A DNA stretch of 64,000 bases. Source: Cytauxzoon felis (taxonomy: Eukaryota; Apicomplexa; Aconoidasida; Piroplasmida; Theileriidae). Shown piece after piece: positions 47,801-59,300 of this stretch. The translations under genes were made by a program, and so were the position numbers. The notes below the pieces were generated by a model. It ran no database searches and was not told the DNA's origin. It saw nothing but the letters and a program-made list of their open reading frames with translations. The stretch is taken from NCBI GenBank assembly GCA_020283715.1, contig JAIQCW010000250.1:22838-86837 (forward strand), read 5' to 3'. Each line of letters begins with the position of its first letter. Position 1 is the first letter of the stretch.

Positions 47801-50800
47801 TAGGCGTGGTGCCTTCTCTATTTAGTTGTCCCTCAAACTCCCGTAGATCGTTCTCGGGTTTTCCACTCGAGGTCCTGTACTCATCGACAGTTTGTACTAG
47901 AGATACGTCATGGGGTTTATTAACATTATGAGGTTTTTTATCCCCATAACCCTCTATTACCCCATTTTCTCCACTCGAGGTCCAATCCCTATCCTCATCT
48001 TCACCTCTTCCTTCGTCTTGCAGACAGCCTCTTCTATTTACCTCTCCCTTCGCTTCCCTGAGATCAGCTACGGGTTCCACTCGAGGTCTAGTACTATTCA
48101 CCTTAGCACCATCTTCCATCATTCCCATGATGGATGATCCATCACAACCCTTCTCACCGCCACGATCTCCGGGAGTGGCTATACCGTTTACGGGGAGGTA
48201 ATTGGAAGAGCTGACGGCAGGATGGACCTCAGGTGGAGAGCTCTCTGCAGGAGAACGCGAGGTTGTAACTTCAGGTGGAGTAGATTGGACTTCGTGTGGA
48301 TTACAATTCTCTTCATTGATAACGAGTTGTATGATATGTTTATATTCATAGAGTGCATCGATCATAAGTTTGATTGAATTGATTTGCCAATTACCTTCTA
48401 ATTGTGTGATGTAGGCGTTGATATTGATAAAATTGATATTATTGATGATTTCTGAATTGATGTATAATTCGAATGATTTAGGTGAATCTTCAAGTGCATC
48501 AACAAATTCATCATTATTATTGGTATTAATTATATTATGATTACATGTAAAAAAAAGTGGTATATCAACAATAGGATTAGAGATCATAATATATTCTAAT
48601 GATAAATGTAAATTAATAATATTATTAAATGATTCAAATTTTAATAATGAATTATACATTTCTAATTTAAATATTTCATATAAATTTAAATTTGATATAG
48701 AAAAACCAGAATGACGTATTAATGATGTAATGTAAAATTTATATTTAAATAAATTTAAATTTTTTTTATTATTGAAGATGTTGTTGTTATTATGAGTATT
48801 ATATTTTTTAATATTTAATAAATAATTTTTAATTTATAAAATATTTTTATAATTATACTAGTAGGTATAGGTATTAATTGTATAAATACTTCTTCAAATA
48901 TAATATCTAATTTTATAATTTCTTCAATTAAATTTATATTAAAATGTAATTTTACTGGTAATGGTCTTAAAAAATTAAATAAATTATTTATATTTATAAT
49001 TTGTGTTTCTTTTAAATCTATAGTACCAATAATATTATTTATTAAACATATATCATTTGTTTTTATTATTAATTTACCAAAATGTATATCTATTCTATCA
49101 TTATTATTATTACAATATAATATTAATATAGGTGCTGAAAATTTTATATCAAATTTTACATATGTATTTATATTATCTAATTTATATTTATTATTTATAA
49201 ATGATCTATCTGTATTAAATGGGGTATCTTCATCAATAATATAATCATCTTCAATATTATTATAATTTAATGATATCATTCTATAATAATCTTCATTTAT
49301 ATCCATCATCTGTATAACAGATGATTGTAAATATATTATATCTATCATAATAGGAACAAATTCTGGTATAATATATGTCTCTAATGGCTTCAATTCACCA
49401 TCAATCATTAATAAATTACCATCATCTATTAATTTATTAGTAATACGTATATTCATTGAACAATCATATAATAACGGAATGTCCTCATAATCATCCATAT
49501 CATCATATCTATACCCAGATAATAATATTGAATCTATCATACCCGATGTCCTGATGTCTCCACCCGAGGTCTTTCCACTCGGCGTGGTGCCTTCTCTATT
49601 TAGTTGTCCCTCCGCTTCCCTGAGATCAGCTGCGGGTATTCCACTCGAGGTCTTATACTCATCATCAACTTGTACTTCAGGTACGTTATGGGGTTTATTA
49701 TCATTGTGAGGTTTTTTATCCCCATAACCCTCTTTTACCCCATTTTCTCCACTCGAGGTCGTTTTTTTCCACTCGCCGTGGTGGCTTCCTCTATTTACTT
49801 CTCCCGTCGCTTCACATAGATCAGCTACGGGTTCCACTTGAGGTCCAATCACTAACCTCTCATCGCCACGATCTCCGGGAGTGGCTATACCGTTTACGGG
49901 GAGGTAATTGGAAGAGGGCTCCACGCCGAGTGGAACGTTGGTTGTAACCTCAGGTGGAGAGCTGACGGCAGGATGAAGAGAGTTGGATTGTACTTCGTGT
50001 GGTGTATCATGTGTATGATCGCTTCTTTTGGTATTGATTTTGGAGTGTATACTTCTTTTGGTATAATCATCTCTGCATGTATGTAATGTATGATCATGTA
50101 TAAATCTCATAATGATGATATTACGGAACATGATATCGAAATCATTAAGATTAATATTAAGATAACCTTCATATGTATCTTTATCTAATGAATTAATTAA
50201 TGAATTTAAATATAATTTAAATTGTAATTTTTCCATATTTAATATAATAAAATCATTTTTTATTAATGTATCATTAGTAATATCTATTATAAATTGAAAT
50301 TTTGGTAAACTACATTCAAAATAATATGAACCATTAATTAAATTATCTTCAAATTGTTCATCTAAATATATTGTTTCTTTAATAATATTTAATTCTTCTT
50401 TAGTTAATATTAAACCACCCGGTAAATTTTCAATTGATATATCATCATCTTCTTCTTTTTTTATATCAACTGTAGATGCTATACCTCTTATCCATTTAAA
50501 CCATGATTCTTGCTTTGCTTCAATCTTTATATTCTTACGCTTCCTACATGCAAATTTCCAACGTGCTATATGTCTTGGATGTATTACATCTATTATTGTT
50601 TGATATCTCTCTTCTTCATATGGGGTAAAATAATCACCACAATTATTTTTATAATTTTGTAATTTTGTATATAATGATATAAATTCTGTCTTTGTTTTAC
50701 CTTTAATATTTTCTGTATCACATAATACAGTAGATGATTTCTGTAATATTAATCTTTTTGCACGTTCAGCTTCAATTTTCATTGATATCCATATTTTTGT

Positions 50801-52270
50801 AAATGATCTTATACTATCCATAGATAAAACTATACGTAATATATCATCATTATCACTTGAACCAATAAATAATGAAGAATAAATAGATTTATTACGTGCA
50901 TTCACTGCTAACATTAATCTAAATGATGATGGTTCCAAAAGTGTTTTATTCCATGGAGGAATTTTAATATCAGGTTGATATGAAGATGATGTATAGATAT
51001 TAGATGTAGATTGTTGTTCATCTGAAGTATCTACTTCTCCTTCACCTTCATTTCCTACATTCCACTCACCGTTACACTTGAGGTCCGTCCTGCCGTCAGC
51101 TTCTTTAATTACTTCCCCCTCCGCTTCCCGTAGATCAGCTGCGGGTTCCACCTGGGGTCCAGTACTAGACCTCATTCCACTTGAGGTTACATCCAACATA
51201 TCCTTAGCACCATCTTCCATCATTCCCATGATGGATGATCCATCACTACCCTTCAATGATCCATCACTAACTTCATCACTACCTTCATCTTCAGTATCAC
51301 CTTCATGTATAGAAAAACCAAGGAGTGAACATACATGAGTTATAGGCTCAACCTTAATCTCATTACCAGTATCTACCCTAAGATTTTGTATCCCCTCATC
51401 ACCAGTAGATTTACGAACAGATATAGATTGAATAACAAGATGAAATGAACTATACTCATCATAAAGCCTCAAATGTATATCAGTAAGATCAATCTTAATG
51501 TTGTTCAATATCTTTTGAGATAAACGAATCAAATATGATGGATTAACCTTCTCCTGAGCCTTAGCATACTCTAAATACTCTTGCTCAAATAATGATATCT
51601 ATATTATATATAAATTATCATATAATCGAAAGTTATTAAGAACGAATTGCAGTCCACCTGAGGTCCAATCCTACTCTCCTTCCACTCGCCGTGGAGGCCT
51701 CTTCTATTTACATATCTCTAAAGAGTATAGCCACTCCCAGAGATCGTGGCGGAAGTATAGTTATTGGACCTCAAGTGGAAGTGGAATACCTGGAAGCGAT
51801 CTACGGGAGCTGGAAGGGGAAGTAAATAGAGGAGCTGACGGCAGGATGACCTCAGGTGGATTGGACCTCGGTGGATGTTGTTGTTTATACTTACTAGATT
51901 ATTTTTATTTTTTCGTACGTATGCGAGTATATCTTCATCGGTTTTTTCATTTGTTCTATTATCGATGGAGATATAGACAGAGTCGATAACGATTTTGATG
52001 GGTGTGATACCTAGTGTTGCCCATGGTATTTTTACGCTTATACGACCGATTTTACCAGAAACCGCTGTAATTTTAAGAATTTATATTATAAAGTATATAA
52101 AACTAACCATGAAATGGTAATGCTAAGATATGCGATATATCCTTCTTCAAAGTTAAATTTTCTAGTGCTATATTACCTGACCATACCGCCAATTGTAAAT
52201 TCTGTGTAATTCCATCCACATATGGCGCCAAATATGTATCCAATAGCCTCTTGACCAATCCCTCAAACAT
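38879..52270 (-). CDS. VPS13: VPS13-family bridge-like lipid transfer protein (chorein), giant, with in-frame repeat insertions
   Basis: Minus-order exons: 52270..52108, 52064..51895, 51598..45945, 45599..39412 and a likely last exon 38951..38879; phases agree, about 4080 residues. The N-terminus MFEGLVKRLLDTYLAPYVDG, with LENLTLKKDI and LALPFHAVSGKIGRISVKIP, is the chorein domain. The C-terminal region has GFFSAGKSIGEGFLSLTNIV, TKPIEGAQKEGMGGFIKGIG and KPIDKVGQAVSHV, typical of VPS13 C-terminal (ATG2-like) segments. Such proteins move lipids between membranes at contact sites. The 5.65-kb exon needs one extra base near five T at 48826..48830 to keep frame. Six modular repeats lie inside exons in frame (copies 23, 24, 25, 27, 28, 29), adding roughly 700 residues. 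Without the last splice the protein would end KYVYTLTKPKEV. Confidence 0.88.
38947..39370. repeat. Modular element, copy 22
   Basis: In the proposed last VPS13 intron, with slots in mixed orientation. Its pyrimidine-rich slot (cctccgcttccctgag, read on minus) seems to supply the splice acceptor of the last exon. Confidence 0.8.
40957..41300 (-). repeat. Modular element, copy 23, inside VPS13 coding sequence
   Basis: In frame and sense, encoding from PPPEVQSNSSS through NYLPVNGNATPGDRG and [12 protein letters not shown] to EYRTSSG. Contains three tandem versions of the ttcttccgggttaacat cassette. Confidence 0.92.
43171..43478 (-). repeat. Modular element, copy 24, inside VPS13 coding sequence
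   Basis: In frame and sense. Encodes NPPEVTASVPLGVEPSSNY ... ATPGDRG ... [20 protein letters not shown] ... TTSSG. A host-like AT-rich stretch (43285..43385) sits in the middle. Confidence 0.92.
43942..44291 (-). repeat. Modular element, copy 25, inside VPS13 coding sequence
   Basis: In frame and sense. Its 174-bp block 44031..44204 is identical to intronic copy 14, 14 kb away and in another gene. Confidence 0.92.
45643..45923 (+). repeat. Modular element, copy 26
   Basis: In the VPS13 intron 45600..45944 and antisense to VPS13, unlike the exonic copies on both sides. Confidence 0.9.
47719..48299 (-). repeat. Modular element, copy 27, inside VPS13 coding sequence
   Basis: The longest exonic copy: several nested units in frame and sense, each opened by PPEV, PHEV or a related tetrapeptide and closed by TSSG. 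Carries the SSIMGMMEDGAK cassette and the GYGDKKPHN cassette shared with copy 28. Confidence 0.9.
49560..50002 (-). repeat. Modular element, copy 28, inside VPS13 coding sequence
   Basis: In frame and sense, with the GYGDKKPHN cassette (49670..49758) nearly identical to that of copy 27 at about 47885..47975. Confidence 0.9.
51062..51250 (-). repeat. Modular element, copy 29, inside VPS13 coding sequence, partial
   Basis: In frame and sense; encodes SSIMGMMEDGAK, VTSSGMRSSTGPQVEP and [18 protein letters not shown]. The 5' part merges into an acidic, serine-rich stretch without a clear terminus. Confidence 0.85.
51654..51874 (+). repeat. Modular element, copy 30
   Basis: In the second VPS13 intron (51599..51894), antisense to the gene. 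Confidence 0.88.
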
Positions 52271-53311
52271 ATTTCGTAGATACTGCGATAATAATATCCA
52301 GTCTAGGCTCAATTACATTCACCCGACGATGCATTACTAACTCTTTAAATTTGATGCACAAATTCATAAATTTTGAATTTTAATACAAGAGTTGGAGTTG
52401 ACTTTTAAATTACAACTCTCAACTCTACCAGTGGATAATAAATTAATCTCAATATTCAATACTCAGCTAACCACTGGATAATAAAAGAATATAAATCTTG
52501 AAATAATAAACTTCAAGAGGTGAGGTAGCATCAGGTAACGTGTGTCTAGGGTGAAATGGAAACCAATTCACATTAGGTAAAATTTTAGATTAGATGAAAT
52601 TTAAATTATTAAAGAATAATATGATGATTATTTTATTAAAAGTAGACAAGTTAGAAGCATATTTGATACCAATGCAACCTCTAAAACTAGCTGCTACGCA
52701 TTGCCTGGATCATGTATCAAAAAAGTGACGATTATAAAGTAATGTGTAGATTTATTATATTAACTAATCATTTAATAAATAATTTAATCTGTTAATTTCA
52801 TCTGAAATTAATCTAGTAATCTTGAATATCATTTATACCTCAGGTCATATATACCACTTGGACCTGTCGAGCCTATGCTTGGAGCCAAACTTATAATATT
52901 CATATATACTCGTATGAATTCAATAAATATGTCAATTAATGAATGAAAATATAAAATGGTTTTTCCCGTTCGTAAAATGGATGGGGATGTTGATACCTCA
53001 TTATATTGATAGATAGATGTAAAAATACCTCACCATGTCCAATAGAAGATGTTAGACCTGATGATTTTTTTAGAAATGTTAATGTATAATCCTTTAATTT
53101 GAAACTCAATTAACCTTTAAGAAAAAGTTATGATTTCAACCCATCTCAGGTACAATTGTCCACATGGGCTACAGGAATGAGCTAATGGACTAGGTGACGT
53201 GACATGGTTGAATTTCATATATAAAAATAAAAGTGCTATAATAATTATGTAAAATGTATATTTTGTTGTAATGTAATAAATTAAAATGTGAGTTTGATAT
53301 TTAGTCTAAAA
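52271..53311. other. Intergenic region between the two giant divergent genes
   Basis: About 1 kb, the longest gene gap here. It probably contains the promoters of VPS13 (-) and the DDX60-like gene (+). Degraded acctcaggt and ccacttgg motifs near 52838..52860 may be element debris. No RNA gene recognised. Confidence 0.45.
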
Positions 53312-56300
53312 ATGGATATAGAATCTGATATTTATACATCAAGAGGTGATGATTCTATACTGGAGTATAAATTCGAGGATAAGAATAGACTTTTAAATGT
53401 AGAACCATTTATAGATGAAATTAATAATGATGATGGTGGTAGTAGTAAATATATCTTGGACGATATTGAATTTGGTAGTTTTGGTGTTTTAAACCCGTCA
53501 GTTACGAAATTGATTTTAAATGATAATCAATTTGATGTGAAATTGAGATTATCATTATGGCATTCACTTTTATGTAATGATTATATTAACCTCTTCTCAT
53601 CAATAGGAGCTAAAGATAGTAAATGTATTATTCATGCTGAGTCGTTAATTATACATATTTGTTGTACCACCATTAAAGATGGATACCCACTTTTAGACTT
53701 TGCATCTGGACCTCAAACACTACAATTCATCTACAGAATTGAAAAATTTCTCTCTAGTATCACACAATGTGGAGGTTCCATCACACTCGTCTTCTTCGAT
53801 ATCTTTAGTAAAATATTCTCATCAGAAACTACCCAATCTAAAGAACACGAATCTGAAACTTCGTCTATTGATGATAATACAAATCCACCTGAGGTTACAA
53901 CCACTGTTCCCACTGCCGTGGAGGCCTCTTCCAATTCACTCCCCGTAAACGGTAAAGCCACTCCCGGAGATCGTGGCCGAAGTAAAGGTAGTGAAGGAAG
54001 TGAGAATGTAACCTCAAGTGGACTACCCGCAGCTGATCTCAGGGAAGCGAAGGGGGAAGTAAATAAGGAAGCCACCACGGCGAGTGGTAAGACCTCAAGT
54101 GGAGAGGATGATGTATCGGTGTTTTTTGATGGTTATTTATTATTGCGTCAGATATTGATGGCTCATTTACGTTTTAATGGTGTGAATTATTTATGTTTTA
54201 ATGATTGGTTTACGGATGATAATTGGGTTTCTTATGTGAATAATAATGAGCCTACATGTATTATATTAGATGATGGATCATCATTTACATATTTATATAA
54301 TTATATATATGAATTATTAGATCATCCAAGTAAATTTAATAAATTTAATGGGGATAATTATCAATTATATAATGATTATTTATTATTACAGAATAAAATT
54401 GATTATTTTAGTAATATTATGAGGAGTTTAATATTACAATCACTCTATAATAATATTTCTGTAGCATATCTTTATGAAATTGGTAAATACTCATCCGATT
54501 TTAAAGCATTCATCTCATTCTCATCCAATGCCAATGTCAATCCACAATTATTACATGAAATCAAAATGAAATTCTTACACGATTTCTATCCACAATATAA
54601 TAAATACACTCCACTCGATGTTACACCCACCGTAAGTCGTACTCCACTTGAGGTCCAATCCACCGTCCCCAATACAACCTCTTCTCCACTCGCCGTGGTG
54701 GCCTCTTCCAATTACCTATCTCTAAAGAGTATAGCCACTCCCGGAGATCGTGGCGAGGTTAGTGATGTGACCTCAAGTGGATTACCCGCAGCTGATCTCA
54801 GGGAAGCGAAGGGGGAAGTAAATAAGGAAGCCACCACGGCTAGTGGAAAGACTTCGAGTAATGAAGAATTTACGAGTATTGATTTTGAGACTATTAGATC
54901 ATTGTATTGTGGTGAATTGGGTATTCGTGATTTGATATCTTGTGCTTATATAAATAAATTGATGTTGATGTTTGAGGGTTATGATATTGATGCTTTGGAT
55001 GATGAGATGTTGGTTCATTATAATACTTTTATATTGTCATTTAAAATATTATTACTACATAATTATTTGTTGGGTACTTTATCTCTTGAAGCTCGTTGTA
55101 CTAAATGTATAAATACAGAATCTTGGGAATTTTATAGTATTAATATCGCTTCTACATTAGATTTTATGTCTACTGTTGCTATACCTGTATTAAATTTTAT
55201 AATTAATGAGGATTTTTCTAATTTAAATGGTCTTTATAATTGTCATAAAGATATCGCTGATTTATTTGATGGTAATTTATTTATTACTATATTATATCTA
55301 CTTGTATTATATTCTAAAGATAATAATGGTATCATTGATTCAAAATTTATTAATTTACCCCATTCTATATCGGGTTTATTTGATAAAATTTATAGTTTCT
55401 ATACCAATAAAAATTCAACATTTTACCCCATTGATCTTAATCCATTTATCGATTTCGGTATATATGATATATTAGATAATAATAACATCTTCAATTATTA
55501 TCATACTCCATCCGATGAATTCATCTCTATCAATAACCCATTCATCAATACATTCTTCAAACTCGATGTTCATACGAAAAATCATACAAATCCACACGAG
55601 GTCCAATCTAAATCTACTTCCACTCCACCCGAGGTTACAACCACTGTTCCCACTGCCGTGGAGGCCTCTTCTAATTCACTTCCCGTAAACGGTAAAGCCA
55701 CTCCCAGAGATCGTGGCGAAGGTAGAGGTAGTAAGGATGTAACCTCAAGTGGAACACCCGCAGCTGATCCACGGGAAGCGAAGGGGGAAGTAAATAAGAA
55801 GGCCACCACGGCGAGTGGAAAGACCTCAGGTGGAACGGATAAATCTTCTACTGAATTGGTGGTTTTTTCTAGATTGAATTGGCGTGATCCTACAAGTATA
55901 ATGGAGCGTATGGAGTGTATAGATTTTCATTTATCATTGGATATAAAGGAGAAGCAATTGGAGTTGAGTAAGAGTTCATATAGTAGGCGTAGGAGTTTAC
56001 AGAATCAATCGGCATTTTCATTTTTATTATCTAAATATTTGGGTTCTAATAATTTACATCATCCTATTGTAATAAAATTGGAGCATCAATGGTTAGATAT
56101 AAAATTAAATAATTTATTAAAATGGGGTAAATATGAAGGAGTAGATATGAATAAAAAATGTGGTAATAAAATAGAAGATAAGAATATTAAGAAGAATAAT
56201 AAATGTAAAGAGACTAAATTAAAGAAGGTATCAGCAAAAGTACAACAATTAAGGCAGAAGCATAATGAATCACAAGAGAATAAAAAAGTAGATATAGATA

Positions 56301-59300
56301 TGAATACATTAAGTAGATTAGAATTAAAATTACCACAATTATTTTCAAATGAAAATACATTTGATATTATAAATGAGAATATATTAGAATATACAGATGG
56401 TCAAAATAGATTAGTTGATTTAATATATGATTTCAAATGGTTAAAATCTGTAATATCTACAAAGAATATACAATTACAATTCTTAATTAAAATGATTGAT
56501 TGTATATATAATACATTTAATGGATATCGTTTAAGGATATTAAAAAATAGAACAGATCGTAACCTATTCAGAAGAATGATATGTCTTGTTGCACGTTTAA
56601 TATTTGTATGCTTTAATGAATATAAAGATATCATCGATGGACAATTCATACTATTATTACAAAAATTCCTTTTTCAACTCGGATTCAAAAACTTTAGTAA
56701 AAATATCTTTATCGCATGGGTATACGCCATCGATCCCTCTTATCATGATGCACAATCCACTCCACTCGAGGTCCAATCCACCTCTTCTCCACTCGGCGTG
56801 GAGCCTTCTTCCAATTACCTCCCCGTAAACGGTATAGCCACTCCCGGAGATCGTGGCGGTGAGGGTTGTGATGGATCATTGAAGGGTAGTGATGGATCAT
56901 CCATCATGGGAATGATGGAAGATGGTGCTAAGGTGAATAGTACTAGACCTCGAGTGGAACCCGCAGCTGATCTCAGGGAAGCGGAGGGGGAAGTAAATAA
57001 AAGAGCTGACGGCAGGATAACCTCAGGTGGAGCTGACGGCAGGACGACTACAGGTGGAAAGACTTCTGTAAAAAAAGTTGGAGAAGTTATCGAGTATTAA
57101 ATCATCATCTTCTATGACTAAAGGTTCAAAGAGGGATAAGCGTATGGATTATGATAGGTATAGATTAGATTTGTATGGTTTGGATGTATTTGATTTTAGT
57201 TTACCTGATGGTAAAGAGGCTGAATTTCAATTATCATATATGGGTGATTTAATGGAACGTACATTAGGATCGACTATAGATTCTCGTGTATTATTTAAAC
57301 CTGATGCTTGGCAGAAGATATTATTAGATGTTGTAGATAATAGAGAATCAGCATTAGTTGTAGCACCTACTTCAACTGGTAAAACTTATATATGTTATTA
57401 TGCTATGGAACAAGTATTAAGATTAGATGATGAAGGTATTGTTATTTATGTATCACCAAATACAGCATTAGCATTACAAGTTGGTTATGAAATAACAGCT
57501 AGATTTTCATCTAAATCATATAATACTAATAATATATCAACTATATTAAATGCAACATTTTTAGAAAAATTTCATGATCCTAAATGGAATACAGCACAAA
57601 TATTAATTACAACACCTATTATATTAGAAAAATTATTAATTACAATGAGGAATACAGAATTATTATTTATTAAACGTATTGAATATATTATATTAGATGA
57701 GATACATTGTATATCAGATTTTGATATTGGACCATATTTAGAACGTGTATTACATTTAGCCCCATGTCCATTTCTAGCATTATCAGCTACTATAGGTAAT
57801 CCATTACAATTTCATAAATGGTTATTATATATTGAAAAAATACGTATGGGTAATAATAATTCTATTGTACATTATATTACATTTGATGAAAGATTTTCTG
57901 ATTTAAAATTAGAAGTTTATAATGGTAAAATATTATCACCTGTTAATCCTGCATTATATCTATCTTATTATAATATTATTACATTAGGATTCCCATCGGA
58001 TCTATTTCTACCACCTAAAGATTGCTTCATCTTCTTTAAAGCTATACATAATATTATTAAATATAAATCTAATCATTTCAATTATCTATTACCATCCTAT
58101 TATTTTAATGGGGTATTATTAATCACTAAAAAACAATATCGATTCTATCTAGATACATTCAAAAATGAAGTCTCTACACAAATCAAAAATGGTACCATCA
58201 CCAATTCTGACTTTATACTCATACTCAAACTCATACAATATTATAATCATACCGCCAATAATAATACACTCTTCCCATATCTAGATAATGTCAATAATAC
58301 ACCCGATGTACAATCCTCACCACCCGAAGTCCAATCCACCTCTTCTCCACTCGGCGTGGAGCCTTCTTCCAATTACCTCCCCGTAAACGGTATAGCCACT
58401 CCCGGAGATCGTGGCGAAGGTAGTGACTGGACCTCAAGTGGAGGTGGACTACCCGCAGCTGATCTCAGGGAAGCGGAGGGGGAAGTAAATAAAAGAGCTG
58501 ACGGCAGGACCTCAAGTGGAGATGGAATGAAGAGTAATACTGGACCTCAAGTGGAACCCGTAGCTGATCTCAGGGAAGCGGAGGGGGAAGTGAATAGAGA
58601 TGCCTCCACGGCAAGTGGAAGACAAGGTGTATTGGACAAGACCTCAAGTGGAGATGACAACACTCCTAGTGGAATATCTTCGAGTATTGATTTTTCTTCT
58701 TCTATAGATATTTCATCGATTGATGTGACATCACGTTCATATTTGGATGCTAATGAGTTTGTATCGATGTTGAATTTATTGCAGCAGAAAAAGAGATTAC
58801 CTTGTTTAGTATTTATATTTGATCGTAATCAGATGGATCATATATTATTATCTGTGGTGCAATTATTAAAGAGACGTCAATGGGAGAAATATTATGGTAC
58901 AGAAGAGGCTGCTGCTATGACTAAATTGATTAATAAGCAAAGGAATGATAAATATCAAATGTTAATGAAACAATATGAAGCTGAGAAGAAGATGCGTGGT
59001 GCCTCTAGAGAACAAAAAGAAGAACAAGGGATTACTAATACAATGACTGATATGATGGATATACCAATTGAACCTATAGATGTTGCTGAAGATTATGATC
59101 CAGAATTTAATTATTATAATAGGAAAATTTATATTAATTATACTGATGAAGTTGATCGTTTTATTAATGTTGCATCATCATCTATATCTAATAGAAGATA
59201 TTCTAATTTATATATTGAAGGTTTAAAACGTGGTATAGGTATACATCATGATGGATTACCTCATAAATTTACTATGTTAACTGAAACATTATTAAGATTA

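Noticed and set aside
53885..54102. Element as an intein
   Set aside because: No splicing or endonuclease motifs; the inserts are only 60-190 residues of low complexity.
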